A stretch of 12,211 nucleotides of DNA from contig JBBRQP010000083.1 in assembly GCA_038226175.1 (NCBI GenBank), positions 1-12,211 of the forward strand, read 5' to 3'. The position numbers and the translations under genes were made by a program. Source of the stretch: JBBRQP01 sp038226175 (GTDB lineage Bacteria > Cyanobacteriota > Cyanobacteriia > Gloeobacterales > Anthocerotibacteraceae). Positions 6,402-12,211 of this stretch are shown in pieces. Under the pieces are notes generated by a model. It was not told the origin of the DNA and did not search any database. It worked only from the letters and a program-made list of their open reading frames with translations. Within the stretch, counting starts at the first letter, position 1. Each line of letters opens with the position of its first letter.

Positions 6402-8366
6402 TTAATTGAGCAGATATTGTTGGATAAAAGCCACAGTGGCATAGAACTGAAAATCGGCATTTTTCTTTTTAGCAAAGCCATGACCTTCATCTTTTGCCAT
6501 CAGATACCAAACCGGATTGCCACTCTTTTTGACCGTTGCTACCATCTGCTCGGCTTCATTTAAGGGAACACGCGGATCATTTTTACCTTGCACGACAAAA
6601 AGTGGTTTAGTGATGCTACCCGCATTCGTCAATGGTGAGATTTTAGTTAAAAAGTCTCGCATCTCCTGATCCCTTTCATCGCCATATTCTACCCGTCGCA
6701 GGTCACGCCGATAACTTTCTGTCCGTTCTAAAAAAGTCACAAAGTTAGAAATACCAACAACATCTAAGGCACAACGAATGCGGTCACTATAGGTTGTGGC
6801 AACGGCTAAAGTCATATAACCGCCATAGCTCCCGCCTGTGACCATGATGCGCTCACTATCGAGACTAGGCTGGGTCTTAATCCAATCCAACAAAGCTCCA
6901 ATATCTTTAACTGAATCTTCACGCAGCTGAGCATTATCGAGCTTGAGAAAGGTCTTGCCATAACCCGAAGACCCCCGTACATTTGGATAGATACGCGCAA
7001 CACCTAATTCATTGAGATAGTAATTATTACGACCAATAAAACCCGGACGATATTGACCCTCTGGGCCGCCGTGAATATCAATAATGACTGGACGTTTGCC
7101 AGGAAATTTTTGCGGATCAGGACGATAAAGAAAACCTGAGATGATTTTATTATCAAAGCTAGGCCAATCAATCAATTGCGCTGTTGCAAAAGTACTAGGA
7201 TTCAAGCCACCTGTTTCACTTTCTGTCCAACGCTCTAATTTAGCAGTAGGTAGATTTAGCACATAGACATCTGCGGTAGCTTGGGCAGAAACTAAGGTGA
7301 ATGCCAAATCTTTACTATTATTTTGCCACTTGAGGCCAGAGATAAGACCTAGGGGCAGCTTGGGTATGACAAGTTCTTTGCGTGTTGCCGTGTCCAAGAT
7401 GTGCAACACACTTACGCCCGCTTCATTTGTGACAAAAGCTAAGGATTTACCATCATCTGCAAGATCAAAACTCTCCACATTCCAGGGAATATCTGCGGTC
7501 AATACTTCAGGAATCTTAGTACTCAGGGGAATATAAACTAGGCGTTCAAATTCAGAATTGCGGTCTGTGGTCGCATAAATACCTTTATTATTACGACTAA
7601 ATTGGGCATCACTATAGGCGACTTTGTCTGATCCTACTATTTCATTAGTAAAGAGATTTTTTGCTCCTGTAGTTGTATCGACCAGCCAAAGATAACTTTC
7701 ATTGATCGATACATATTCCTGAACTAAAAGCGTTTTACTATCTCCTGACCAATCTAATGGTGACCAACCGCCACCTGCGACAGCAACTAATAGGCGATCA
7801 CGCTTGGGATCAAGGGGGTTGACGATATCAATATCCGTATCTTTGCCATTACGACGGGTTGAAGTATAAGCGATCAGATCATCTTTGTGAGACCAAACGC
7901 CACCGCTATTACGTGAAATACCATCGGTGAGGAGCGTGATTTCGCCACTAGCCCAGTCATAGCGATAATTTTGGCTAAATTCATTACCGCCCGTGTCTTT
8001 GCTAAATACAAAATAGCTGCTGTTATGTGGTGGATAAGCAGCTGATTGGATACGGTCAGGAAAAAACGTCACTTGTTTGCGGTCACCGCCAGGAAATTTA
8101 ACCTGATGGACCTGATTGGTATCGGCAAAACGGGTTGAAATCAGCAATTCTTGTTGGGTCGGATGCCAACTCAAAAAACTAGCACTACGAAATTCGGTAT
8201 AACGTCCAACACGGCTAACTAGGTTAGTTGATAGGGGTGGGATGCCATCCAGAACTAAATTTTCATTGGGTATGATTTCTCCAGCACTAGTTTGCTCTGG
8301 GAAGCTGCCCAAGCCTACCAAGGCAAAAATTGCGATTAGACCTATTAACTGTTGCCGCAAAATCAT
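6402..8366 (-). CDS. Exported S9 (prolyl oligopeptidase-family) serine peptidase
   Basis: S9 enzymes cut short peptides, with a beta-propeller gating an alpha/beta-hydrolase domain. A signal peptide is likely, with a hydrophobic run (LIGLIAIFALVGLGSF) soon after the start, so the enzyme probably works in the periplasm or outside. The propeller spans about residues 45-380, with repeats such as SFLSWHPTQQELLIST and FVFSKDTGGNEFSQ. The hydrolase domain (about 400-654) has S513 in GGSYGGYM, D597 in GKNDPRVP and H629 in DEGHGF, a complete triad. 'DIHGGPEGQY' is the oxyanion-side motif. I chose ATG at 8364-8366 (654 residues) over GTG at 8373-8375 for two reasons: GGAG stands just before it, and it overlaps the stop codon of a 12-codon leader ORF as ATGA. 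The gene runs into comEC with no spacer. The exact S9 subfamily and substrate are not determinable. Confidence 0.9.
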   Translation of the reverse strand: MILRQQLIGLIAIFALVGLGSFPEQTSAGEIIPNENLVLDGIPPLSTNLVSRVGRYTEFRSASFLSWHPTQQELLISTRFADTNQVHQVKFPGGDRKQVTFFPDRIQSAAYPPHNSSYFVFSKDTGGNEFSQNYRYDWASGEITLLTDGISRNSGGVWSHKDDLIAYTSTRRNGKDTDIDIVNPLDPKRDRLLVAVAGGGWSPLDWSGDSKTLLVQEYVSINESYLWLVDTTTGAKNLFTNEIVGSDKVAYSDAQFSRNNKGIYATTDRNSEFERLVYIPLSTKIPEVLTADIPWNVESFDLADDGKSLAFVTNEAGVSVLHILDTATRKELVIPKLPLGLISGLKWQNNSKDLAFTLVSAQATADVYVLNLPTAKLERWTESETGGLNPSTFATAQLIDWPSFDNKIISGFLYRPDPQKFPGKRPVIIDIHGGPEGQYRPGFIGRNNYYLNELGVARIYPNVRGSSGYGKTFLKLDNAQLREDSVKDIGALLDWIKTQPSLDSERIMVTGGSYGGYMTLAVATTYSDRIRCALDVVGISNFVTFLERTESYRRDLRRVEYGDERDQEMRDFLTKISPLTNAGSITKPLFVVQGKNDPRVPLNEAEQMVATVKKSGNPVWYLMAKDEGHGFAKKKNADFQFYATVAFIQQYLLN

Positions 8367-8401
8367 GCGCTCCACATCCTGACTTTGGGTAAACCTATCA
8401 T
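8363..8401 (-). CDS. Putative 12-residue leader ORF coupled to the S9 peptidase
   Basis: ATG at 8399-8401 opens a frame MIGLPKVRMWSA ending TGA at 8363-8365. Its start has a textbook Shine-Dalgarno, AAGGAG (8409-8414), 7 bases upstream, which is better than the site before the peptidase itself. Its stop overlaps the peptidase ATG (ATGA at 8363-8366), the usual arrangement for translational coupling. It is not in frame with the peptidase (offset 35 bases). The peptide has no run of one regulatory amino acid, so classic attenuation is not suggested. It could be a leader that loads ribosomes onto the peptidase gene, or a chance ORF. Confidence 0.45.
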   Translation of the reverse strand: MIGLPKVRMWSA

Positions 8402-8408
8402 AAGTTAG

Positions 8409-8414
8409 CTCCTT
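8409..8414 (-). promoter_or_regulatory. Strong Shine-Dalgarno of the leader ORF before the S9 peptidase
   Basis: AAGGAG on the minus strand lies 7 bases from ATG 8401, the best ribosome-binding match seen upstream of any gene in the window's central run. It serves the 12-codon leader frame and not the peptidase start directly, which is 42 bases away. This is the main argument that ribosomes enter here. Confidence 0.5.
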
Positions 8415-8491
8415 GGCGTAAGCCCCGCGCTGAGAACTGCCGTTAGAGCCACACTGTCAAAAGGCGTGTTATGTGAGCCGCCGGGAGAGTT

Positions 8492-10378
8492 TCACGGCTG
8501 ACTAGCTCGCGCAAATAATAATATGCCCAAAGCGGTATAGTCATCAGCAGGCTCGACACTCGGCCATGCCACCACATTATCTTGATAACGACTGCCGTGC
8601 CCCGTAAATTGACGGAACTGATCCCCACCCGCAGGAGGACAACGGCGCGCACCACTGATGGTGATCCCCAATCCCTGAAAGGTTACTGGGTCATTAGGTC
8701 CATCAACCGTTGCGCCTAGCACAAGCGGGTTTGTACCATCTAGTGAACCAGATAAATTGGCTATTTGATGTTGCATACATTGAGGAAAGACAGTTCCTGC
8801 CCCAACGATAAATGATGATCCCCAAGCATTACGCCCTAATACCCAATCGCGCTGACTTTGGGCAAATTCGGCATAGGTCTGGGTCTGGGTCAATTCATCA
8901 TAAAACTGTGCGGTCAATGCGTAGCCTAAAGCATGGGGCGTAGCATCGCCGCCACCGTAGGCTAATCCGAGTCGGAAGGGGTCGCGTTGGGCTTGGCTGA
9001 AGCCCTGTTCTATTTGAAACCGTAAATCTCTCAATAGGTCTGCTGGTGTAACGGCGAGTCCTGCTGGCGTGCCCGCTTGTTGTACTGCTTGATAGAGGCT
9101 GTAGTGAGCAAGCGCACTGATGTCATAAAGATTGAGCGAATCTCCACCATGCAAAGGGCTATGGATGTAAGCATTGGCCCAATAACTGGCTTGCTTGAGG
9201 TAAAAACTGGGATCAGAGTGGGGCAAATTAGTGAGTTTTAACCCAAGAGCGGTGGCTCGAGCCAAGGCAAAATATAACTGGGTAGCACCGAGTTCGAGGT
9301 CATCACGCCATTCACTTTCTGGGTAATAGCTATGGGGCGAAACACTCAGTAGTTGTCGTACGCCTTGGGTCTGAGCGCGATCAAAAATATGCTCAGCCTG
9401 CAATAGACACTGGTTACCGTAGGCCGTCTGGGGATAAAGTCGGTAGCAAAGGGCAAAAGCTGCCGCTAGCCGTCCTGCCAAATTTGGACTGATTGCTCCC
9501 GCTGCTGCCCGAAATACAGGTCGGTATTTTAGGTAATAACCGGGCTCACCAGGTGAGACTGTGAGCTGGTCATCTATTTGAGGTAAACGCCACAGGTCAT
9601 GATCCCCGAAGATTGTACGTCCATTACCATCGCCGATCCCCACTTGGTAATAGAGCGTCTGCGTCGGGTCATGCCACATTTTTTGTAGCCAATCCAAGCC
9701 AAAACGGGCTTCTGTTTTTAGTGCGTCTAAAGCGGAATATTGTTGAGCAGTGAAGAGCAAAATGATATCGGTATAACTTGCAGTTTGGACAAACTTTAGA
9801 TAGTCTCCCGCATCAAACCAGCCCCCAGACACATCGCGGGTTTCACCTGTGGAGACTAAGGGTTTTGCCAGTACACCGTGTTCATAAACAGGTGGTTGAT
9901 ATACTAGGGCTTGCTGATCCATCAGATGGGAGGGTTGCCGATTCATAACTCGGGGATCAACGACCGCGCCGTCATGTTGAGCTTGATAAAAGAACAGCGC
10001 ATGATCTAGTAAGGGCTGATAAAGGGAGGGCGCACTAGCAATTGGGAAGGTTACCGAAGGGGCTGTATCTGGTGTATCTACTTCAAGGTGATAGCTTCCC
10101 GGTTGTTGAATTACACTAAAATCAAGAGCATAAACTGCCGGAAATTGTTTACTCCAAGCACCACGATTGGCACTAGTCGTGGCCTGATAGACCGTCTGAT
10201 TTTGGCTATTCACGACCCGAAAGGGCACAGTTATTAGGGCAGTTGTAGAGAGCAATAGAGCTTGTTTGGATTCGTGAAGTGCATAGCCGACTTGATTAAG
10301 CCGGATGTAATTTTCTGCGTAGGCTGGTAAAGAGGTCAGGGTGAGTAGAGGTAACAAGACTCTGAGCGTCGCGTGCAT
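8492..10378 (-). CDS. Secreted glycoside hydrolase family 9 enzyme with N-terminal Ig-like domain
   Basis: GH9 enzymes are inverting glycosidases, mostly endoglucanases, with some exo-acting on chito- or cello-oligosaccharides. The 628-residue product has a signal peptide (residues 1-21, cleavage likely after PAYA), then the N-terminal Ig-like domain (about 24-112, beginning 'NYIRLNQVGYALHESKQALL') typical of bacterial GH9. The (alpha/alpha)6 catalytic domain carries the catalytic-base motif GGWFDAGDY, with D189 and D192. The proton donor is probably E609 in SVEPADDYTALG. The common GH9 motif PHHR is replaced by CMQHQIANLSGSLDG, which resembles non-classical GH9 proteins, so cellulose as substrate should not be assumed. 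There is no carbohydrate-binding module or dockerin. The start is ATG 10376-10378, 33 bases after the ABC ATPase stop on the same strand. No strong Shine-Dalgarno is seen. Confidence 0.88.
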   Translation of the reverse strand: MHATLRVLLPLLTLTSLPAYAENYIRLNQVGYALHESKQALLLSTTALITVPFRVVNSQNQTVYQATTSANRGAWSKQFPAVYALDFSVIQQPGSYHLEVDTPDTAPSVTFPIASAPSLYQPLLDHALFFYQAQHDGAVVDPRVMNRQPSHLMDQQALVYQPPVYEHGVLAKPLVSTGETRDVSGGWFDAGDYLKFVQTASYTDIILLFTAQQYSALDALKTEARFGLDWLQKMWHDPTQTLYYQVGIGDGNGRTIFGDHDLWRLPQIDDQLTVSPGEPGYYLKYRPVFRAAAGAISPNLAGRLAAAFALCYRLYPQTAYGNQCLLQAEHIFDRAQTQGVRQLLSVSPHSYYPESEWRDDLELGATQLYFALARATALGLKLTNLPHSDPSFYLKQASYWANAYIHSPLHGGDSLNLYDISALAHYSLYQAVQQAGTPAGLAVTPADLLRDLRFQIEQGFSQAQRDPFRLGLAYGGGDATPHALGYALTAQFYDELTQTQTYAEFAQSQRDWVLGRNAWGSSFIVGAGTVFPQCMQHQIANLSGSLDGTNPLVLGATVDGPNDPVTFQGLGITISGARRCPPAGGDQFRQFTGHGSRYQDNVVAWPSVEPADDYTALGILLFARASQP

Positions 10379-10411
10379 TAAAATAGCTAGAAGAATCTTG
10401 TCTACTGTATC

Positions 10412-11176
10412 TCATGACATCCAGGATAAACCGGGCTGAGCTTTTTGGTCTTCACCGAGCAATTCCAGAAAATATTCTTCTAGAGAATTCTCTTGACGCA
10501 GCTGATCGAGCGAACCCACTGCCACTAATTTGCCTTGTTTGAGAATGGCGATATCAGTACAGAGCTGTTCGACAATCGTGAGGATATGAGAGGTCAAAAA
10601 AATTGTCGTACCCCGTGTCCGCAAGCCAGCCAAGAGGTCTTTAATAGTTCGTGCTGCCACAGCATCTACACCCTCAAAGGGTTCATCCAAAAATAAAACC
10701 TGAGGCCCATGAATCAAAGCCGCTGCAAGAGAGAGTTTCTTTTTCATACCCGTCGAATAGTCAACGATCAGGGCATTAGCTCGGGTTTTGAGGTCTAGTA
10801 AGGTCGTTAGTTCTTCTTGGCGTTGCTCAGTTTGTTGTCGACTCAAACCATGGAGACGGGCGACTAAATTTAGATATTCGGGCCCTGTCAAACGGTCAAA
10901 TAAATTTAAATCTTCGGGTACCACGCCAATGCGCCGCTTGACTTCTAGGGCTTGCTGACGGATGTCATAGCCCAAGATCTCTACGTGACCCGCACTAGGT
11001 GCTAATAATCCAGTTAGCATCTTAATGGTGGTGGATTTACCTGCCCCATTAGGCCCGAGAAACCCAAAAAATGATCCCGCTGGCACTTCAAAGGAGATAT
11101 CTTCTACTGCTACAAAGTCACCAAAACTGCGTGTTACGTGTGCGGCACGGATCGGGGATGAGTTAGAAGATGACAC
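10412..11176 (-). CDS. ABC transporter ATP-binding protein (ABC-2/CcmA type)
   Basis: This 254-residue ATPase subunit would power an ABC-2-type exporter or membrane-remodelling complex at the cytoplasmic face. All ATPase motifs are visible: Walker A GPNGAGKST (41-49), a Q-loop position that reads VVPEDLNLF with E88 instead of Q, signature YSTGMKKKLSLA (140-151) in place of LSGGQ, Walker B VLFLDEP (160-166) and switch histidine H196 in FLTSH. E in the Q-loop and STGM in the signature are common in this ABC-2 subclass and not a sign of decay. The start is GTG at 11174-11176, as no nearby ATG gives a better frame. No membrane permease gene is adjacent: the next gene is GH9 and the preceding one is a metallothionein. 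The transport substrate is unknown, and a distant permease is required. Confidence 0.92.
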   Translation of the reverse strand: MSSSNSSPIRAAHVTRSFGDFVAVEDISFEVPAGSFFGFLGPNGAGKSTTIKMLTGLLAPSAGHVEILGYDIRQQALEVKRRIGVVPEDLNLFDRLTGPEYLNLVARLHGLSRQQTEQRQEELTTLLDLKTRANALIVDYSTGMKKKLSLAAALIHGPQVLFLDEPFEGVDAVAARTIKDLLAGLRTRGTTIFLTSHILTIVEQLCTDIAILKQGKLVAVGSLDQLRQENSLEEYFLELLGEDQKAQPGLSWMS

Positions 11177-11204
11177 AGAAGCGATTTAGTAGTGGGTCTG
11201 TCTC

Positions 11205-11224
11205 AACCATATCAAATCATGGTT
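11205..11224 (-). repeat. Small inverted repeat at the end of the metallothionein gene
   Basis: Perfect arms aaccat and atggtt (11205-11210, 11219-11224) flank an 8-base loop and overlap the metallothionein stop codon. On the minus strand this could form a weak hairpin between metallothionein and the ABC gene and so lower readthrough or protect the upstream mRNA. There is no T tract, so it is not a clear terminator. Confidence 0.3.
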
Positions 11225-11387
11225 AGGCGCAGCAGGCACTCGCTACACAACAATCACCAGGGTGCTCATGGTCATGGGTAGCGCAAGCGGCGCAGCAATA
11301 GAGTAGATTGTCACTAAGAACACCCTGTCCAGAGGGGATCAGGCAGTTGCAATGGTTACAGGCACATTTGGTGGATTCGGTGGTCAT
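11223..11387 (-). CDS. smtA: Bacterial metallothionein (SmtA/BmtA family)
   Basis: A 54-codon gene runs from ATG 11385-11387 to TAA 11223-11225. The product contains 11 cysteines (C8, C10, C13, C15, C31, C32, C35, C46, C47, C52, C53) and four histidines (H12, H38, H40, H42). Its opening MTTESTKCACNHCNC and the middle 'LLYCCAACA' match the SmtA layout: an N-terminal KCAC-x2-CxC cluster, then YCCxxCA, then a Cys/His-rich tail. Such proteins bind Zn, Cd or Cu in the cytosol through thiolate and histidine ligands and act in metal storage and detoxification. The tail (CCVASACC) differs from Synechococcus SmtA. No SmtB-type repressor gene is present in the window. The gene lies 46 bases upstream of the ABC ATPase on the same strand, so cotranscription is possible. 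Only a weak purine-rich ribosome site precedes the start. Confidence 0.88.
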   Translation of the reverse strand: MTTESTKCACNHCNCLIPSGQGVLSDNLLYCCAACATHDHEHPGDCCVASACCA

Positions 11388-11423
11388 GGGATTTCTTTAA
11401 GGGATATGTCTAGTTTAAGTACT

Positions 11424-11446
11424 CTGAATCAAATTAGTGTTTTTGA
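11424..11446 (-). promoter_or_regulatory. Possible metal-responsive operator upstream of the metallothionein gene
   Basis: Two overlapping dyads lie 37-59 bases before the metallothionein ATG: ctgaat-ca-aattag (four of six paired positions match) and tcaaa-N8-tttga (perfect). The minus-strand ATTCAGA resembles the half-sites bound by SmtB/ArsR repressors at smtA operators. The similarity is partial and could be chance in A+T-rich DNA. Confidence 0.2.
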
Positions 11447-11614
11447 ACTCAGGTCGTATTCCCCAGTAGAATCAATAGATAGGGATTGAGCAACTCCTAG
11501 CGTACACCAAGGCTCTCTGTACAGTACTTTAAACTCCCTATTCTCTTGGACATATTTGGCTCAGTCAGCACATGTGAAATCTCTATAAGATAAGCCGCTT
11601 GCCTTCATATTGAT

Positions 11615-11620
11615 TATAAA
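11615..11620 (+). promoter_or_regulatory. Candidate -10 element for the GNAT gene
   Basis: TATAAA (within attataaaat) lies 26 bases before ATG 11647. No good -35 hexamer occurs at normal spacing. Confidence 0.3.
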
Positions 11621-11635
11621 ATTTTAGCAATGCGT

Positions 11636-11640
11636 AAGGA
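11636..11640 (+). promoter_or_regulatory. Ribosome-binding site of the GNAT gene
   Basis: AAGGA is 6 bases upstream of ATG 11647 and fixes that start. It is a cleaner site than those of most minus-strand neighbours. Confidence 0.6.
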
Positions 11641-11646
11641 TTCAAA

Positions 11647-12063
11647 ATGGTCTTTTTAAGAAATCCGCAAGCTGGAGATCTTCTTGAAATAAAATCTGCG
11701 TATGAAAATAGTATTTCAATTCACAATCCTTGGACTTTTGCTCCAGAGAATTATGAAAACTATTTACAGCAAGCAGGTCGTTACTTTGTTTGTGCTACTG
11801 AAACTGGAGCTATTGTCGGCACCTTTAGTATTTCTGGCATCATTCGTGGTTATTTTCAATCTGCCTATTTGGGCTATGAAGTGTTTTATCCATACCAAGG
11901 AAAGGGCTTTATGAATAAAGGTTTAAGATTATTGCTCAAAGAGGCTTTTGAAAGCTTGAATTTGCATCGATTAGAAGCGAATATTCAGCCCGATAATATT
12001 GCATCCATCAAACTTGTTTCAAATTGCGGTTTTGTGAAAGAAGGTTTTTCCCGTAGTTTATAG
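11647..12063 (+). pseudogene. GNAT acetyltransferase (RimJ/RimL-like), C-terminus lost at IS3-family insertion
   Basis: GNAT enzymes move an acetyl group from acetyl-CoA to an amine: an N-terminal amino group, an antibiotic or a small molecule. The 138-residue frame has the expected core: beta strands around VCATETGAIVGTFSIS, 'LGYEVFYPYQGKGFMNKGLR' with acetyl-CoA pyrophosphate loop Q84-G-K-G87, then LHRLEANIQPDNIASIKL with N117 and S120, and CGFVKEGF (127-134). Relatives continue after GFSRxx with a YLKINGxWRDH-type closing segment of about 20-35 residues. Here the frame stops with TAG at 12061-12063, exactly where an IS3-type end begins, so the last strand is missing and activity is doubtful. 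A naturally short member cannot be excluded. Its sequence is visibly more A+T-rich than the genes to the left, which hints at a separate origin. The substrate is unknown. Confidence 0.7.
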
Positions 12064-12098
12064 TGGATCCGGAAAACTGGACAGCTAGTTAAGCGAGT

Positions 12099-12132
12099 CT
12101 CCTGCTCCGTAAACTGGACACCAACAGGAGCA
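12099..12132 (+). promoter_or_regulatory. Hairpin that can mask the OrfA ribosome-binding site
   Basis: The stretch ctcctgctcc (12099-12108) contains two overlapping complements of the OrfA Shine-Dalgarno region. CTCCTG can pair with CAGGAG (12125-12130), or TGCTCC with GGAGCA (12127-12132). Either 6-base pairing would hide the ribosome site in transcripts entering from outside the element. Such masking is known in other IS families. Here it is inferred. Confidence 0.35.
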
Positions 12133-12137
12133 ATGAG

Positions 12138-12211
12138 ATGAAAGAGACCCGCAAAAAACACAGCTCAGCGTTTAAGGCCAAGGTTGCTCTGGAAGCACTC
12201 AAGAATGAGCA
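12138..12211 (+). CDS. IS3-family transposase OrfA, N-terminal end (partial)
   Basis: ATG at 12138-12140 opens MKETRKKHSSAFKAKVALEA followed by LKNE at the window edge. This is the standard N-terminus of IS3-family OrfA (basic start, then a 'FKAKVALEALK' helix of the helix-turn-helix that binds the element ends). The ribosome site AGGAG (12126-12130) is 7 bases upstream. The out-of-frame ATG at 12133 is followed at once by a stop and is not the start. OrfB, which carries the DDE catalytic domain, would lie to the right. Confidence 0.85.
   Translation, partial: MKETRKKHSSAFKAKVALEALKNE

Larger units (their letters stand above)
11388..11646. promoter_or_regulatory. Divergent intergenic region between metallothionein and GNAT genes
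   Basis: There is no ORF of note in these 259 bases, which must hold both promoters. Toward the metallothionein there is a hyphenated inverted repeat tcaaa-N8-tttga (11429-11446) and an overlapping imperfect 6-2-6 repeat ctgaat-ca-aattag (11424-11437), a possible metal-sensor operator. Toward GNAT there is a TATAAA box at 11615-11620 and an AAGGA ribosome site at 11636-11640. The half nearer GNAT is clearly more A+T-rich. Confidence 0.45.
12064..12211 (+). mobile_element. Left end of an IS3-family insertion sequence (continues beyond window)
   Basis: The element probably begins TGGATCCGGAAAACTGGACA at 12064, directly after the truncated GNAT frame, and leads into an OrfA-type gene. A perfect 10-base direct repeat, aaactggaca, occurs at 12074-12083 and 12111-12120, which may be transposase-binding repeats. 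The exact first base is uncertain by a few positions because the other end and target duplication are outside the window. Confidence 0.7.

Noticed and set aside
8367..8375. GTG at 8375 as the start of the S9 peptidase (adds three residues).
   Set aside because: AGGA stands only one base before it, too close for ribosome binding. The ATG at 8366 has GGAG before it and overlaps the leader ORF stop, so it is preferred, although the GTG cannot be fully excluded.
8476..8499. Inverted repeat agccg/cggct at the end of the GH9 gene as a terminator.
   Set aside because: Only a 5-base stem with a 14-base loop overlapping the stop codon and no T tract, so too weak to call.
8443..8655. Minus-strand 70-codon frame across the GH9 3' end.
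   Set aside because: It overlaps the GH9 C-terminal coding region containing the catalytic Glu in another frame. It has no family resemblance.
11477..11541. atagggа-type arms around 11478-11484 and tccctat near 11535-11541 as a hairpin.
   Set aside because: The loop is about 50 bases, and a 7-base match in A+T-rich DNA is easily chance.
1..12211. CRISPR array, rRNA, tRNA, prophage or composite transposon spanning the window.
   Set aside because: No regularly spaced repeats, no cloverleaf or rRNA signature and no phage genes are seen. The two flanking IS ends belong to different families, so they cannot form a composite transposon together.

Overview
This window looks like a piece of a cyanobacterial chromosome. 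The strongest support is alanyl-tRNA synthetase, whose N-terminal block reads like cyanobacterial AlaRS, and a ComEC protein with the cyanobacterial-style 'TASGMQVSL' core. A small SmtA-like metallothionein and an IS630 transposase tail of a type common in cyanobacteria agree with this. The exact lineage cannot be fixed by eye. A secreted family-9 glycoside hydrolase is unusual for the phylum, and an early-branching or unusual cyanobacterium is only a guess.

Layout, left to right. Positions 1-135 are the right end of an IS630-type insertion sequence, which cuts a cupin gene (minus strand, 138-340) at its metal-binding HYH motif. Upstream of the cupin on the same strand lie a 2-oxoglutarate/Fe(II) dioxygenase (487-1077) and alaS (1083-3686), 5 bases apart, so alaS-dioxygenase-cupin was probably one minus-strand cluster. 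A non-coding stretch (3687-3885) separates alaS from a divergent small membrane protein (3886-4137). That gene ends 2 bases from the end of comEC (4140-6401, minus). comEC follows an exported prolyl-oligopeptidase-family peptidase (6402-8366, minus) with no spacer. The peptidase appears to be preceded by a 12-codon leader ORF whose stop overlaps the peptidase start. Further upstream on the minus strand are a secreted GH9 glycosidase (8492-10378), an ABC-2-type ATPase (10412-11176) and an 11-cysteine metallothionein (11223-11387). A divergent intergenic region leads to a plus-strand GNAT acetyltransferase (11647-12063). It lacks its C-terminal end because an IS3-family element (12064 onward) begins there.

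Functional reading. The central minus-strand run combines housekeeping translation (alaS), DNA uptake (comEC) and two exported hydrolases (a peptidase and a glycosidase), but these do not form an obvious single pathway. Metallothionein, ABC ATPase and GH9 are codirectional with spacings of 46 and 33 bases and could be cotranscribed. The ABC ATPase has no membrane partner in the window. Both edges are occupied by insertion sequences of different families, each ending in or beside a damaged gene, so the segment sits in a transposon-active neighbourhood.

I found no convincing new multi-gene system, no CRISPR array, and no rRNA or tRNA gene. The most notable points are the ComEC C-terminal domain, which has lost the metallo-beta-lactamase metal ligands; the apparent coupled leader ORF ahead of the peptidase; the alaS/dioxygenase pairing; and the short metallothionein gene, which is easy to miss.
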